Positions 34,888-43,785 of a DNA stretch of 64,000 bases are shown in pieces. This DNA is from Dyella_A ginsengisoli (GTDB taxonomy: Bacteria > Pseudomonadota > Gammaproteobacteria > Xanthomonadales > Rhodanobacteraceae). Numbering within the stretch: the first letter of the stretch is position 1; the number at the start of each line of letters is the position of its first letter. Under the pieces are notes generated by a model, which saw nothing but the letters and a program-made list of their open reading frames with translations, did no database searches and had not been told where the DNA came from. The position numbers and the translations under genes are program-made. The stretch is taken from the NCBI RefSeq assembly GCF_044904665.1, contig NZ_JADIKM010000001.1, positions 558,001 through 622,000 of the forward strand. Direction: 5' to 3'.

Positions 34888-36849
34888 TTGCGGCATCTCG
34901 CCGTCATCATCCTGTTGCTGTGGGGCGCATCGGCCTTACCGGCGTGGGCAGAAGATACCCCTTCCACCGTCCCGCAGACTTGGCAGATGCTCGACTACTT
35001 GGCGACCGATTACGCCGGTGCGGTGAAGGATGGCGCGGTGATCAGCGCGTCCGAATACGCCGAAATGCGGGAATTCACATCGACGGCTCGGTTACGCATC
35101 GGCGCGCTGCCGCCGACCGCGTCCACGCCGGAGCTCCTTAAGGAGGCCGATGCGTTGATGGCCTCGGTCGAGACCAAAGCGGCACCCGCCCAAGTGGCGA
35201 CACAGGCACATGCGCTGGCCGATGCGCTGGTGCAGGCATATCCGGTGCCGACCGCTCCGGAACATGCCCCCGATCTGGCGCGTGGGGCGACGCTCTATCA
35301 GAATCAGTGTGCCGACTGCCATGGAGCGACCGGCCATGGCGATGGTCCGGCCGGCCTGCAGCTATCGCCTCGACCAGTGAATTTCGCTGACCAGACGCGA
35401 GCGGATCAGCGCAGCGCGCTGTCGTTGTACGAGGTGATCAGCCAAGGCGTGGAAGGCACGCCGATGGCGAGCTACGCTGGACAACTCTCTTCCGACGACC
35501 GCTGGGCGTTGGCGTACTACGTGGGTTCGCTGGCTTACACCAAGGAAGCCGCCACCGGCGCCGATACCTGGCAGCACGATACCGCCGCCCGTGCACAGAT
35601 CGCTGACTTGAAGGAATTGTCGCGTGTGCGCGTCGCGCAGCTGACACCTACCCTCGGTGCGGAGCGTGCCCGGGCGATCGTGGGCTATTTGCGGGGCCAC
35701 CCTGACGTCATCCAGCAGCAGGCGTTGGCGGGCATTCCGTTGGCGCGCGAGCGACTTGCGGCGAGCCTGACGGCTTATCGTGCCGGCGCGAAGACGCAGG
35801 CCACTCAGCTGGCGCTGTCGGCTTACCTCGATGGCGTGGAACCGGTCGAACCGCAACTCAATGCACGGGATGGTGCACTGCGCGCCCAGCTTGAAACGGC
35901 GATGGGAGCCTATCGCACCGCGTTGACGAGCAGCACCGCAGCAGTGGCCTCGGTGGCTAAACAGGCCGATGAGGTCGATGGTCTGCTGGTGCGTGCGCAA
36001 AAGGTCACCAGCGATGCGGCAGGCGATGCGGCTGCCACTTTTCTGGGTGCTTTCACGATCCTGGTGCGTGAAGGTCTTGAAGCCCTGCTGGTCGTAGTCG
36101 CCTTGCTCGCTTTCCTGCGCAAGGCCGCGCGGCCCGAAGCACTGCGCTACGTGCATGCCGGCTGGAGCCTTGCACTGGTCGCTGGCGGCACTACCTGGGC
36201 GATCGCCAGCTATGCGATTTCCATCAGTGGGGCCGGCCGTGAGTTGACCGAGGGGCTGTCCTCGCTGTTTGCGGCGTTCGTGCTGCTTGGGGTGGGTCTG
36301 TGGATGCACCAGAAGAGCATCGGCGGTCGCTGGCAGGCGTATCTAAAGGAAAAGATGGCCGCCGCACTCAACCGACGTTCCGGATGGTTCCTGTTCGGGC
36401 TGGCCTTCATCTCGGTGTACCGAGAGGTGTTTGAGAGCATCCTGTTCTATGCCGCGCTGTGGAACGACGGCCAGGAAGTGTGGTTGCTCGGCGGCATCGC
36501 GGCCGGTGCGTCGGTACTGGGGGTGATCGCCTGGGCGCTGTTGCGCACCAGTCGCAGGCTCCCGATCGGCACGTTTTTCTCTGCAAGTTCGGCGTTAATC
36601 GCCGTGCTCGCCATCGTGCTGACCGGCAAGGGCGTCGCCGCGCTGCAGGAGGCCGGCTGGGTGGCGGTGAGCGTCGCACCGGTGCCGCATATCGAACTGC
36701 TGGGCATCTATCCGACCTGGCAATCCCTGCTGGCCCAGCTGGCGATTCTGGTGATGCTGGCTGTCGGTTTCGTGTTCAACATCCATCGAAGCCGCCGACC
36801 ACAGCCGTCATCCTCTATGACCAGAGAAGTTCTGCCCGATGCGGACTGA
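34888..36849 (+). CDS. cytochrome c / FTR1-family iron permease
   Basis: About 653 residues. A signal peptide (RHLAVIILLLWGASALPAWA) leads to a periplasmic region with a c-type heme site CADCH (35308-35322), then a helical stretch and an FTR1 permease with seven or so membrane helices. Both REGLE-type iron motifs are present (REGLEALLVV at 36067 and REVFESILFY at 36421). FTR1 permeases move Fe3+ formed by oxidation of Fe2+; the fused heme domain may carry the electrons. I prefer the TTG at 34888 because an ATG at 34861 lies inside the Fur box and -10 region. No clear ribosome site supports either start. Confidence 0.85.
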   Translation: MRHLAVIILLLWGASALPAWAEDTPSTVPQTWQMLDYLATDYAGAVKDGAVISASEYAEMREFTSTARLRIGALPPTASTPELLKEADALMASVETKAAPAQVATQAHALADALVQAYPVPTAPEHAPDLARGATLYQNQCADCHGATGHGDGPAGLQLSPRPVNFADQTRADQRSALSLYEVISQGVEGTPMASYAGQLSSDDRWALAYYVGSLAYTKEAATGADTWQHDTAARAQIADLKELSRVRVAQLTPTLGAERARAIVGYLRGHPDVIQQQALAGIPLARERLAASLTAYRAGAKTQATQLALSAYLDGVEPVEPQLNARDGALRAQLETAMGAYRTALTSSTAAVASVAKQADEVDGLLVRAQKVTSDAAGDAAATFLGAFTILVREGLEALLVVVALLAFLRKAARPEALRYVHAGWSLALVAGGTTWAIASYAISISGAGRELTEGLSSLFAAFVLLGVGLWMHQKSIGGRWQAYLKEKMAAALNRRSGWFLFGLAFISVYREVFESILFYAALWNDGQEVWLLGGIAAGASVLGVIAWALLRTSRRLPIGTFFSASSALIAVLAIVLTGKGVAALQEAGWVAVSVAPVPHIELLGIYPTWQSLLAQLAILVMLAVGFVFNIHRSRRPQPSSSMTREVLPDAD

Positions 36850-36861
36850 AGGCGATGCGGC

Positions 36862-37485
36862 ATGACTGAGTGTGGTTGCCACGCAGAAGCATCCAATGAG
36901 GCGCAGCGCCGGATATTGCGCCTCGCCCTGGGACTCAATGCCACGATGTTCGTGGTCGGCCTCGTCGCCGGGCTGATCGCCCAGTCGATGGGCTTGATCG
37001 CCGACTCGCTGGACATGCTGGCCGACGCCTGTGTCTACGGTGTCGGTCTGGCGGCGTGGGCGCGCAGCGCCCACTTCAAGGCCTCCGCCGCACAACTGAG
37101 TGGAATGCTCCTACTCATCCTGGGGCTAAGTGTCTTGCTCGGCGTCGTATGGCGCAGTGTGATGGGAAGCCACCCGGAAGGCGGATGGATGATGGGCGTC
37201 GCCCTTGTTGCCCTGATCGTCAACGCCACGGTGTTGCGGTTGCTGGGACGCTTTCGTCAGGGCGAGGTGCATTTGCGCGCGACCTGGCTACTCACCCGGG
37301 TCGATGTCATCGCGAATGGGGCCGTGATTCTGTCAGGCGTCCTGGTGCTCTGGTTGCATAGCTCCGTGCCCGATCTGGTGATCGGTGCGGCCATCGCGGT
37401 CTATGTGCTCAAGGAGTCCGTGGGCATTCTTCGCGAGGCGCGGGAGGCACAAATCGCCGCCGGTGCCACGATCGCCAAGCTATGA
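36862..37485 (+). CDS. short CDF-like cation transporter
   Basis: A 207-residue membrane protein with five or six helices and a Cys/His N-terminus (MTECGCHAEASNEAQRRI). The first metal site GLIADSLDMLADACVYGVGL matches the CDF D-x-x-x-D pattern. A second (RVDVIANGAVILSG) carries N in place of the second acidic residue. The cytosolic C-terminal domain is missing, so this is a truncated-class CDF. It starts 12 bp after the FTR1 gene and overlaps the PAP2 gene by 4 bp. Substrate unknown; iron or zinc fits the context. Confidence 0.75.
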   Translation: MTECGCHAEASNEAQRRILRLALGLNATMFVVGLVAGLIAQSMGLIADSLDMLADACVYGVGLAAWARSAHFKASAAQLSGMLLLILGLSVLLGVVWRSVMGSHPEGGWMMGVALVALIVNATVLRLLGRFRQGEVHLRATWLLTRVDVIANGAVILSGVLVLWLHSSVPDLVIGAAIAVYVLKESVGILREAREAQIAAGATIAKL

Positions 37486-38060
37486 TGTCGCTCATCGCGT
37501 GGATCGGCACGATCGTGTACGACTGGGATCTTCGCCTGTTCCAGGCCATCCACCCAACGGTACCGCCGTCACCCGCCATGCTGCACTTGGCTCGCGTGTT
37601 CGCCGATGGGCCGTTGGTACTGAACGCCGGCGTCCTTGGGCTGATGCTGGTGCAGCCCCGATGGTCGATGCGCGGCACCGCGCTGAAAGCGCTGGTGGTC
37701 TCTGCCGTGGCCTTGATCGGCAACGCGCTTATCGACATGGTGTGGAACAGAGCTCGCCCGTTCGTGGCCGGCGTAGGTCATGCGTGGATCACCCATGCCG
37801 CCACCGGCAGCTTCCCCAGCGATCACCTGACCGCCCAGTGGGTGGTCGCCGGCATGCTCTTGCTCGACCCACGCACGCGCCGCTGGGGCATGGCGGTCGC
37901 GCTGCTCGGCCTGCCGATGGCGTGGGCACGCATCTATCTGGGCGTGCATTACCCAGGCGACATGGTGGGAGCGCTTGCCCTCGCTGCGTTAGCCACCCTG
38001 AGCATCTGGAGAGCGGCGACCACCAGATCGCTGAGCAGAGTCAACGTCCCAGCAGCTTGA
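37482..38060 (+). CDS. PAP2-family phosphatase, undecaprenyl-diphosphatase-like
   Basis: A 192-residue inner-membrane protein with the three PAP2 motifs: NRARPF (motif 1, K replaced by N region), GSFPSDHLTAQWV (motif 2 with catalytic His) and RIYLGVHYPGDMVGA (motif 3 with catalytic His and Asp). It removes phosphate from lipid pyrophosphates such as undecaprenyl diphosphate at the periplasmic face. It is the last gene of the FTR1-CDF operon, convergent with the GDCCVxC gene. Confidence 0.82.
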   Translation: MMSLIAWIGTIVYDWDLRLFQAIHPTVPPSPAMLHLARVFADGPLVLNAGVLGLMLVQPRWSMRGTALKALVVSAVALIGNALIDMVWNRARPFVAGVGHAWITHAATGSFPSDHLTAQWVVAGMLLLDPRTRRWGMAVALLGLPMAWARIYLGVHYPGDMVGALALAALATLSIWRAATTRSLSRVNVPAA

Positions 38061-38080
38061 CGGAGAAGATTCGGCGATCA

Positions 38081-38296
38081 CTATCCGCAGCAGGATTTCT
38101 GCTGCTGAATCGGCGGACAGGGCACGCTTCCATAGGAGCAGAACACGCAGCAGTCACCGGCTTTCGGTCGGAGCAGCTCGCCGCAGCTCGCGCAGTCGTA
38201 AAAGAACTGGCAGGCGTCAGTCGGCATAGTTTCGTTGGCCTGATGGCCGCAATGTGGACAGGTCAGCATGCTCTGCAGGATGAGCTCGGTCGTCAT
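38081..38296 (-). CDS. GDCCVxC-domain small protein
   Basis: A 71-residue Cys-rich protein with two CxxC pairs (LTCPHCGHQ; DCASCGELL), then the signature GDCCVFCSYG and a terminal KSCCG. This family, in which the residue before the last Cys can be selenocysteine, is often seen near mercury or copper genes; here Phe-Cys is used and no in-frame TGA is needed. It probably binds zinc or a toxic metal. It is the last gene of the long minus-strand copper run. Confidence 0.85.
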   Translation of the reverse strand: MTTELILQSMLTCPHCGHQANETMPTDACQFFYDCASCGELLRPKAGDCCVFCSYGSVPCPPIQQQKSCCG

Positions 38297-38366
38297 GGGT
38301 TTTACCGGGAAAATGAGAATGAAGTGTCGGCAGGGTCTTCTCTGTGCCCGTATCTTTCGTGTCGAT

Positions 38367-38552
38367 TCAGCGGACTTCCACGGTATCGCTGACCGTGCGG
38401 CAGGATGCGCCAGGTGCAGGCACTAACAGGTCGCCGATCGACACGGCACCCATCAGCAACAGGCCCGGATAGAGCAGCCATCCGGTGCGATGGCCACTGG
38501 CCCGCATCACAAATACTGCCGCCAGTACCCGCAGCGGGCCGCCGCGAAGCAT
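38367..38552 (-). CDS. small membrane protein of 61 aa
   Basis: MLRGGPLRVLAAVFVM starts a first hydrophobic segment and GWLLYPGLLLMGAVSIGDLL forms a second, followed by a short polar tail with one Cys (PGASCRTVSD). AAAGGA lies 8 bp before the ATG at 38552. The same DNA is open in another frame (38302-38556), so the choice rests on the hydrophobic pattern and ribosome site. It could belong to the small two-helix YgaP/DUF2892-like group. Confidence 0.4.
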   Translation of the reverse strand: MLRGGPLRVLAAVFVMRASGHRTGWLLYPGLLLMGAVSIGDLLVPAPGASCRTVSDTVEVR

Positions 38553-38664
38553 GCATGCAGTCCTTTCGACCTCGCCGTCGCGTCCGTTCAGCGCATGTGA
38601 TCTGCCCGCTGCGCCGTGCTCTGGATCAGCTCGGCACGCACGCAATGCGCGTCTGTGATCGACG

Positions 38665-38856
38665 TTACCGTGGCATGACCTGCAGCCGCGCACCAACCGC
38701 TGGCAACGGCGTGACACGGTAACAGACATCCAAATGCCGGCCATCCACCTGGCCGACCCAACCGTCAGTGTAAGCATCGGTGGCCTGCACTGCGCGGCTG
38801 ATGGTGAGGCCCGCGAACAGCAGCGGGATGCTGAGACAAACAGCGAGCCATTTCAT
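38665..38856 (-). CDS. small secreted protein of 63 aa
   Basis: A signal peptide (MKWLAVCLSIPLLFAGLTIS) is followed by only ~38 mature residues (TDAYTDGWVGQVDGRHLDVC...). TGGAGA 6-11 bp before the ATG at 38856 supports translation. It follows cusF on the same strand after a 125-bp gap. No family is recognised; one Cys and three aromatic residues are in the mature part. Confidence 0.55.
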   Translation of the reverse strand: MKWLAVCLSIPLLFAGLTISRAVQATDAYTDGWVGQVDGRHLDVCYRVTPLPAVGARLQVMPR

Positions 38857-38981
38857 GGTCGTTCTCCAAAAATGACGACTGAAACAAATGCCGCCACGCG
38901 CCTCACGACGCGCGTGGCAGCACCGCCTTCACGATCACCGGCTGGCCCTCAACAACTGGGCCCAGCTGACGAGGGTGTCTG

Positions 38982-39332
38982 TTAACTCGCCGGACGGATC
39001 GCCGTCACCGTGCTGGCCATGCCGTCTGGATGCAGGGTGAATTGCACCTTTTCGCCAACCTTCACCTTCGCTAGCAACGTCGGCGGATCGACCTTGAAGG
39101 TCATCGTCATGGCTGGCCAGCCTATGGCGGCGATCGCCTGGTGCTGGAGCGTGATCGTGCCCTTGGCGGTATCGGTGGCCTTGACGATGCCCACGCCCTG
39201 CGCCTGAGTGGATTTCGCCATGTGCATGCCGGCCATGCCGGGCATGTTTGGGTCCGTCTGTTGGGCAAAGGCCGCAGTCGAGGCCAAAGCCAGCGTACTG
39301 GCACATGCGAGGATGAAAACATGCTTCTTCAT
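38982..39332 (-). CDS. cusF: CusF-type periplasmic copper-binding protein
   Basis: A 116-residue protein with a signal peptide (MKKHVFILACASTLALASTA) and a small OB-fold domain. The copper site is visible: His in LQHQAIAAIGWPAMTMTF, with W-x-x-M-x-M (GWPAMTM) giving the cation-pi Trp and two Met ligands. An additional Met/His stretch (PNMPGMAGMHM) lies at the mature N-terminus. It hands Cu(I) to CusB/CusA. The gene overlaps cusA by 4 bp. Confidence 0.9.
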   Translation of the reverse strand: MKKHVFILACASTLALASTAAFAQQTDPNMPGMAGMHMAKSTQAQGVGIVKATDTAKGTITLQHQAIAAIGWPAMTMTFKVDPPTLLAKVKVGEKVQFTLHPDGMASTVTAIRPAS

Positions 39333-42300
39333 GGTTGAATCTCCTGAGATGGATGGAACGTCGGGGTCGATGGTGGGAGCTTGCGCAGTCGGTGCCGCAT
39401 CAGTAGGCGGAATGCGGCTGGCAGGATCAGCATGGACAACAGGGGCGCGGTCACCATGCCGCCGATCATCGGCGCGGCGATGCGTTGCATGACCTCTGAC
39501 CCGGCGCCGTGACCCAGCAGAATGGGGAACAGGCCCGCCAGGATCACGGCCACGGTCATCGCCTTGGGCCGTACGCGCTGCGCCGCGCCTTCGTGGATCG
39601 CGGCATCCAGCGCTTCGACACCCGCCTGTGGGTTGGCCACGCGCTGCCGATCCCAGGCCTGGCGCAGGTAGAGCAGCATCACCACGCCGAACTCCGCGGC
39701 GACGCCGGCCAGGGCGATGAAGCCGATGACCGTCGCCACCGATACGGCCTGGCCCAGCAGCCAGACCAGCCACAGGCCGCCGACCAAGGCCAGCGGCACA
39801 CTGGCCATGATCAGCGCCGCCTCGGCCGCGCGCCGGAACACGGCATAGATCAGCACGAAGACAATGAGCAAGGCCACCGGCACCACCAGCCGGAGCCGCT
39901 GGGCGGCGCTGGCCAGGTACTGGAACTGGCCCGACCAGTCCAGTGTGACGCCGGTAGGCAGCGTGACCTGTTGTGCCACCGCGCGCTGCAGTCGGGCGAC
40001 GACGCCACCGAGATTGCCGCTGTCGGTGTCGACGTAGACGTAAGTCGCCAGCTGGCCATCCTCGCTCTTCAGCATCGACGGCCCCGCCGCGACCGTGATG
40101 TCCGCGATCTGGACCAGCGTGAGCTGGGCGCCGTTGGCGGCCACGATCGGCAGTTGCCGCAAGGCCTGCACCGAGTCGCGGTCCACGCGCGGATAGCGCA
40201 CCACGATGGGAAAGCGCTCGCGCCCCTCGATGCTCTGGCCGATGGGATCGCCTCCGACCACCGTCGCGATCAGTTGCTGCACCTGCTCCTGCGTCAGGCC
40301 GTAGCGCGCCGCCGCATCCCGGCGGATGTGCACGTCGACGTAGCGGCCGCTGGCCGGGCGTTCGGCGATCGCCGAGCGCACGCCGGGCACGGTGCGCGCG
40401 ACCGCCTCAATGCGATCGGCCGCTGATTGCAGCGCCGCCAGATCGGTACCCAACACCTTGATGCCGATGGGGCTCTTGATGCCGGTGGAGAGCATGTCGA
40501 TGCGGTTGCGGATCGGCGGCACGAACAGGTTCGTCAGACCTGGCACGTGTACGGCACGATTGAGATCCGCCTTGATCGTGTCCATCGTCATGCCAGGTCG
40601 CCACTGGTCTTTCGGCTTGAAGGTGATCGTGGTCTCGAACATCTCCAGCGGCGCCGGGTCGGTGGCGGTGTCCGCGCGGCCCGCCTTGCCGAACACATGG
40701 GCCACCTCGGGTACGGCCTTGATCATGCGATCCGTCAGCTGCAGCAGCTGCGACGCCTTGCCGGCCGACAGCCCCGGCAAGGCGGTCGGCATATACAGGA
40801 GCGTCCCCTCGTCCATGGCGGGCATGAACTCGCTGCCGAGCCGGCTGAGCGGCGCCAGTGCGGTGAGCAGCAGCAGGCCGGCCAGTCCTAGCGTGGTCTT
40901 CGGCCAGCGCAGCACGGTGTCGAGGATCGGCGCATACAGCGCGGTGAGACCCCGGTTGAGCGGATTGTCGCGCTCGGCGCGGATGCGCCCGCGCACCAGG
41001 TAACCCATCAGCACGGGCACCAGGGTCACCGACAGCCCGGCGGCGGCGGCCATTGCGTAGGTCTTGGTGAAGGCCAACGGCTTGAAGAGCTTGCCCTCCT
41101 GGCCCTGCAGCGCGAACACCGGCACGAACGACAGCGCGATCACCAGGAGGCTCACGAACAGTGCCGGCCCCACTTCCACGGTGGCCTCGGCAATCAGCGC
41201 CCAGCGGGCCTCGCCTTGCGCCTCCGCCCCGTCGTGCGCGTCACGCCAGTGTTCCAGGTGCTTATGGGTGTTCTCGATCATCACGATGGCCGCGTCCACC
41301 ATCGCGCCGATGGCGATGGCAATGCCACCCAGCGACATCAGGTTCGCTGTGACACCCTGCAGGTTCATCACGATGAAGGCGGCCAGCACACCCAGTGGCA
41401 AAGTGACGACGGCCACCAGCGCCGAACGCAGGTGGCCGAGGAACAGCGCGCAGACCAGCGCAACGATCAGGAACTCTTCCAGCAGCTTGTCCCTGAGGTT
41501 CTGCACCGCGGCGTCGATGAGCTGCGAGCGGTCGTAGGTGGGCACGATGTCCACCCCCGGCGGCAGGCTGCGCTGCAGTTGCGTCAGGCGTGCCTTCACT
41601 GCCGCGATGGTGGCCTTTGCGTTCGCACCCGAGCGCATCACGATGATGCCGCCCACCACCTCGCCCTGGCCGTCCAGTTCGGCGATACCGCGGCGGAAGA
41701 CTGGCCCCCGCCGCACGGTCGCCACATCGCGCAGCCGCACCGGCACGCCGTTCGCGTTGGCACCGAGGGGTACGTTCTCGAAGTCCGCGCGGGTCTTCAG
41801 ATAGCCCTCGCTGCGAACCATCAGCTCGGCCTCGCCCTGTTCAATCACCGACCCGCCGTTCGCGCCGTTGGCGGCACGTACGGCATCGACCAACTGCGCC
41901 ACGGTGAGACCGCGCGCGGCCAGCGCCTGGGGATCGGGCACGATCTTCCACGCACGGTCCATCCCGCCCAGGGTGGCTACTTCGGCCACGCCGGGCACGG
42001 TTTTCAGCTGGAAGCGCAGCGTCCAGTTCTGCAGCGCGGTGAGCTGGCCGAGGTCGTGCCGGCCCGTGCGGTCGACGAGGGCGTATTCGTAGATCCAGCC
42101 AAGACCGGTGGCGTCCGGGCCAAGCGAGGGGTCGACGCCCGCCGGCAGCTGGCTGCGCGCCTGGCTCAGATACTCCAGTACCCGCGAGCGCGCCCAGTAG
42201 AGATCCGTGTGGTCGTTGAACAGCACGTCCACGTAGGAGTCGCCGAAGAACGAGTACGCACGCACCGTGGTCGCACCGGGCACCGACAACATCGTGGTGG

Positions 42301-42508
42301 CCAGCGGATAGGTCACCTGGTCCTCCACTACCTGCGGCGACTGGCCCGGATACGGGGTGCGGATGATCACCTGGGTATCCGAGAGATCCGGCAGTGCGTC
42401 GATCGGCGTATGCCAGGCGGAGAAGACGCCCACCGCCGCCAGCCCCAGCGCGGCCAGCAGCACGAAGACGCGGTAGCGGATCGCGGCGCGGATCAGTGCG
42501 CCGATCAT
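39329..42508 (-). CDS. cusA: CusA-type copper/silver RND efflux pump
   Basis: A 1059-residue inner-membrane transporter. HME-RND signatures include PIDALPDLSDTQVIIRTPYP, GDSYVDVLFNDHTDLYWARS and TM4 (LMSLGGIAIAIGAMVDAAIV). Met residues typical of the CusA relay occur in the periplasmic cleft region (EFMPAMDEGTLLYMPT). The C-terminal tail is basic and Pro-rich. It is overlapped by cusF and cusB (4 bp each), so cusCBAF are coupled. Confidence 0.93.
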   Translation of the reverse strand: MIGALIRAAIRYRVFVLLAALGLAAVGVFSAWHTPIDALPDLSDTQVIIRTPYPGQSPQVVEDQVTYPLATTMLSVPGATTVRAYSFFGDSYVDVLFNDHTDLYWARSRVLEYLSQARSQLPAGVDPSLGPDATGLGWIYEYALVDRTGRHDLGQLTALQNWTLRFQLKTVPGVAEVATLGGMDRAWKIVPDPQALAARGLTVAQLVDAVRAANGANGGSVIEQGEAELMVRSEGYLKTRADFENVPLGANANGVPVRLRDVATVRRGPVFRRGIAELDGQGEVVGGIIVMRSGANAKATIAAVKARLTQLQRSLPPGVDIVPTYDRSQLIDAAVQNLRDKLLEEFLIVALVCALFLGHLRSALVAVVTLPLGVLAAFIVMNLQGVTANLMSLGGIAIAIGAMVDAAIVMIENTHKHLEHWRDAHDGAEAQGEARWALIAEATVEVGPALFVSLLVIALSFVPVFALQGQEGKLFKPLAFTKTYAMAAAAGLSVTLVPVLMGYLVRGRIRAERDNPLNRGLTALYAPILDTVLRWPKTTLGLAGLLLLTALAPLSRLGSEFMPAMDEGTLLYMPTALPGLSAGKASQLLQLTDRMIKAVPEVAHVFGKAGRADTATDPAPLEMFETTITFKPKDQWRPGMTMDTIKADLNRAVHVPGLTNLFVPPIRNRIDMLSTGIKSPIGIKVLGTDLAALQSAADRIEAVARTVPGVRSAIAERPASGRYVDVHIRRDAAARYGLTQEQVQQLIATVVGGDPIGQSIEGRERFPIVVRYPRVDRDSVQALRQLPIVAANGAQLTLVQIADITVAAGPSMLKSEDGQLATYVYVDTDSGNLGGVVARLQRAVAQQVTLPTGVTLDWSGQFQYLASAAQRLRLVVPVALLIVFVLIYAVFRRAAEAALIMASVPLALVGGLWLVWLLGQAVSVATVIGFIALAGVAAEFGVVMLLYLRQAWDRQRVANPQAGVEALDAAIHEGAAQRVRPKAMTVAVILAGLFPILLGHGAGSEVMQRIAAPMIGGMVTAPLLSMLILPAAFRLLMRHRLRKLPPSTPTFHPSQEIQP

Positions 42509-43785
42509 GGCCGCGGCTCCGGCGGGGACGTGCCCGGCATCGCGGCACTCGCCGCCGGCGCCGGTTCGCCCGTCTGTAGCCGCTGCAAGGCGCCGGACAG
42601 GCTCGCCTCCGAATCGATCAGGAACTGACCGGACACCACCACGCGTTCGCCACCGGCCAAGCCGGCAAGCACCTCGGTGTAGCCGCCGGCCGACCGGCCC
42701 ATGCGCACGGGCACGGGCCGGAAGCGGCCGTCGCCTTCTGCCACGATCACCCTCGGCATTGCGCTGCCGGTCGCGATCACGGCGCCGTCGGGGACGACTG
42801 GCGTCGGTGGCCCCGAGGCCGGTTGCAGGGCCACGTCGACGAACATGCCCGGGCTCAATGCGTCACCGGGATTGGCCAGCACGATGCGGGCCCGCTGGGT
42901 GCGTGTCGTGGCGTCGATGTCCGGCAGCAGGGTTTCCACCTGGCCGCGGAACACTTGGCCAGGCAAAGCCGTCGCACGCACGGTCACCGGTGTGCCGGCG
43001 CGTACCGTGCCCGCCATGGCCTGCGGCAGTGCCGCCTCCACCCACACGGTGGACAGGCCGTTGAGCGTCATCAGCGTCTGGCCGGCGCCGACCTGCTGGC
43101 CTTCGCGCACGTCCAGGGCCGTGACCACCCCATCTTGCGGCGCGTGTAGCGTGACGCGGCCGTCGTGCGCCGAGGCGATGTCCGGCGCGGTCAGGCCCAG
43201 CACCTGCAGCCGCTGCCGCGCCGCGGCGCGCAGCGCCTGTGCATCACTGGACCGCGCCTGCTGCAAGGCGCGGTATTCGGCGATCGCGCTGTTCCATGAC
43301 GGCGCCAGCAGTTCGGCCAGCGGCTGTCCTGCCTTGACGGCGGTGTACGGCGCGCGCACGTCAAGTCGCGCCACCACCGCGTCGGTCCGCGCGCTGACGG
43401 TGACGGCGTCGCGCAGGTTCCAACCTACGGTGCCAGGCACCTCCCACTGGGCTGCCAGGACGCGACGCACTACGGGCGCCGTGCGCACACCCAGGTTCTG
43501 CACGGTGCTCGGATCGATGTGTACGACGTCCTTGTCGGTGCTTCCCTCATCCGCGTACTTGGGCACCATTTGCATGCCCATCGGCGAGAGACCCGGATGA
43601 TCGAAGTGCTGGTCCGGCACCATGGTGTCGTACCAGTAGAGCACCTTGCGTGGCGTGCCCTGTGCCGTGGCAGCGACGTTGGCCCGGGGCGGTGTGGCGC
43701 CGGCATGGCGACCGCCGACATACCCCAGGACGAGCAGGACGGCGGCACCCGCCAGCGCGCCGATCACGATAAGGATCCGTTTCAT
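42505..43785 (-). CDS. cusB: CusB-type periplasmic adaptor with metal-binding N-terminal domain
   Basis: A 426-residue membrane-fusion protein. A membrane/signal segment (RILIVIGALAGAAVLLVLGY) precedes a heavy-metal-binding YHS-like domain (KVLYWYDTMVPDQHFDHPGL ... MGMQMVPKYADE) that supplies Met ligands. Lipoyl-like, hairpin and beta-barrel domains follow (DVRAPYTAVKAGQPLAELLA; HAPQDGVVTALDVREGQQVG). Start at 43785 (MKRIL) gives the usual 4-bp overlap with cusC; the frame is open to 43842. Confidence 0.92.
   Translation of the reverse strand: MKRILIVIGALAGAAVLLVLGYVGGRHAGATPPRANVAATAQGTPRKVLYWYDTMVPDQHFDHPGLSPMGMQMVPKYADEGSTDKDVVHIDPSTVQNLGVRTAPVVRRVLAAQWEVPGTVGWNLRDAVTVSARTDAVVARLDVRAPYTAVKAGQPLAELLAPSWNSAIAEYRALQQARSSDAQALRAAARQRLQVLGLTAPDIASAHDGRVTLHAPQDGVVTALDVREGQQVGAGQTLMTLNGLSTVWVEAALPQAMAGTVRAGTPVTVRATALPGQVFRGQVETLLPDIDATTRTQRARIVLANPGDALSPGMFVDVALQPASGPPTPVVPDGAVIATGSAMPRVIVAEGDGRFRPVPVRMGRSAGGYTEVLAGLAGGERVVVSGQFLIDSEASLSGALQRLQTGEPAPAASAAMPGTSPPEPRP

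Noticed and set aside
34477..34896. Minus-strand ORF in the gap before the FTR1 gene
   Set aside because: It would cover the Fur box and promoter, and no known domain or ribosome site supports it.
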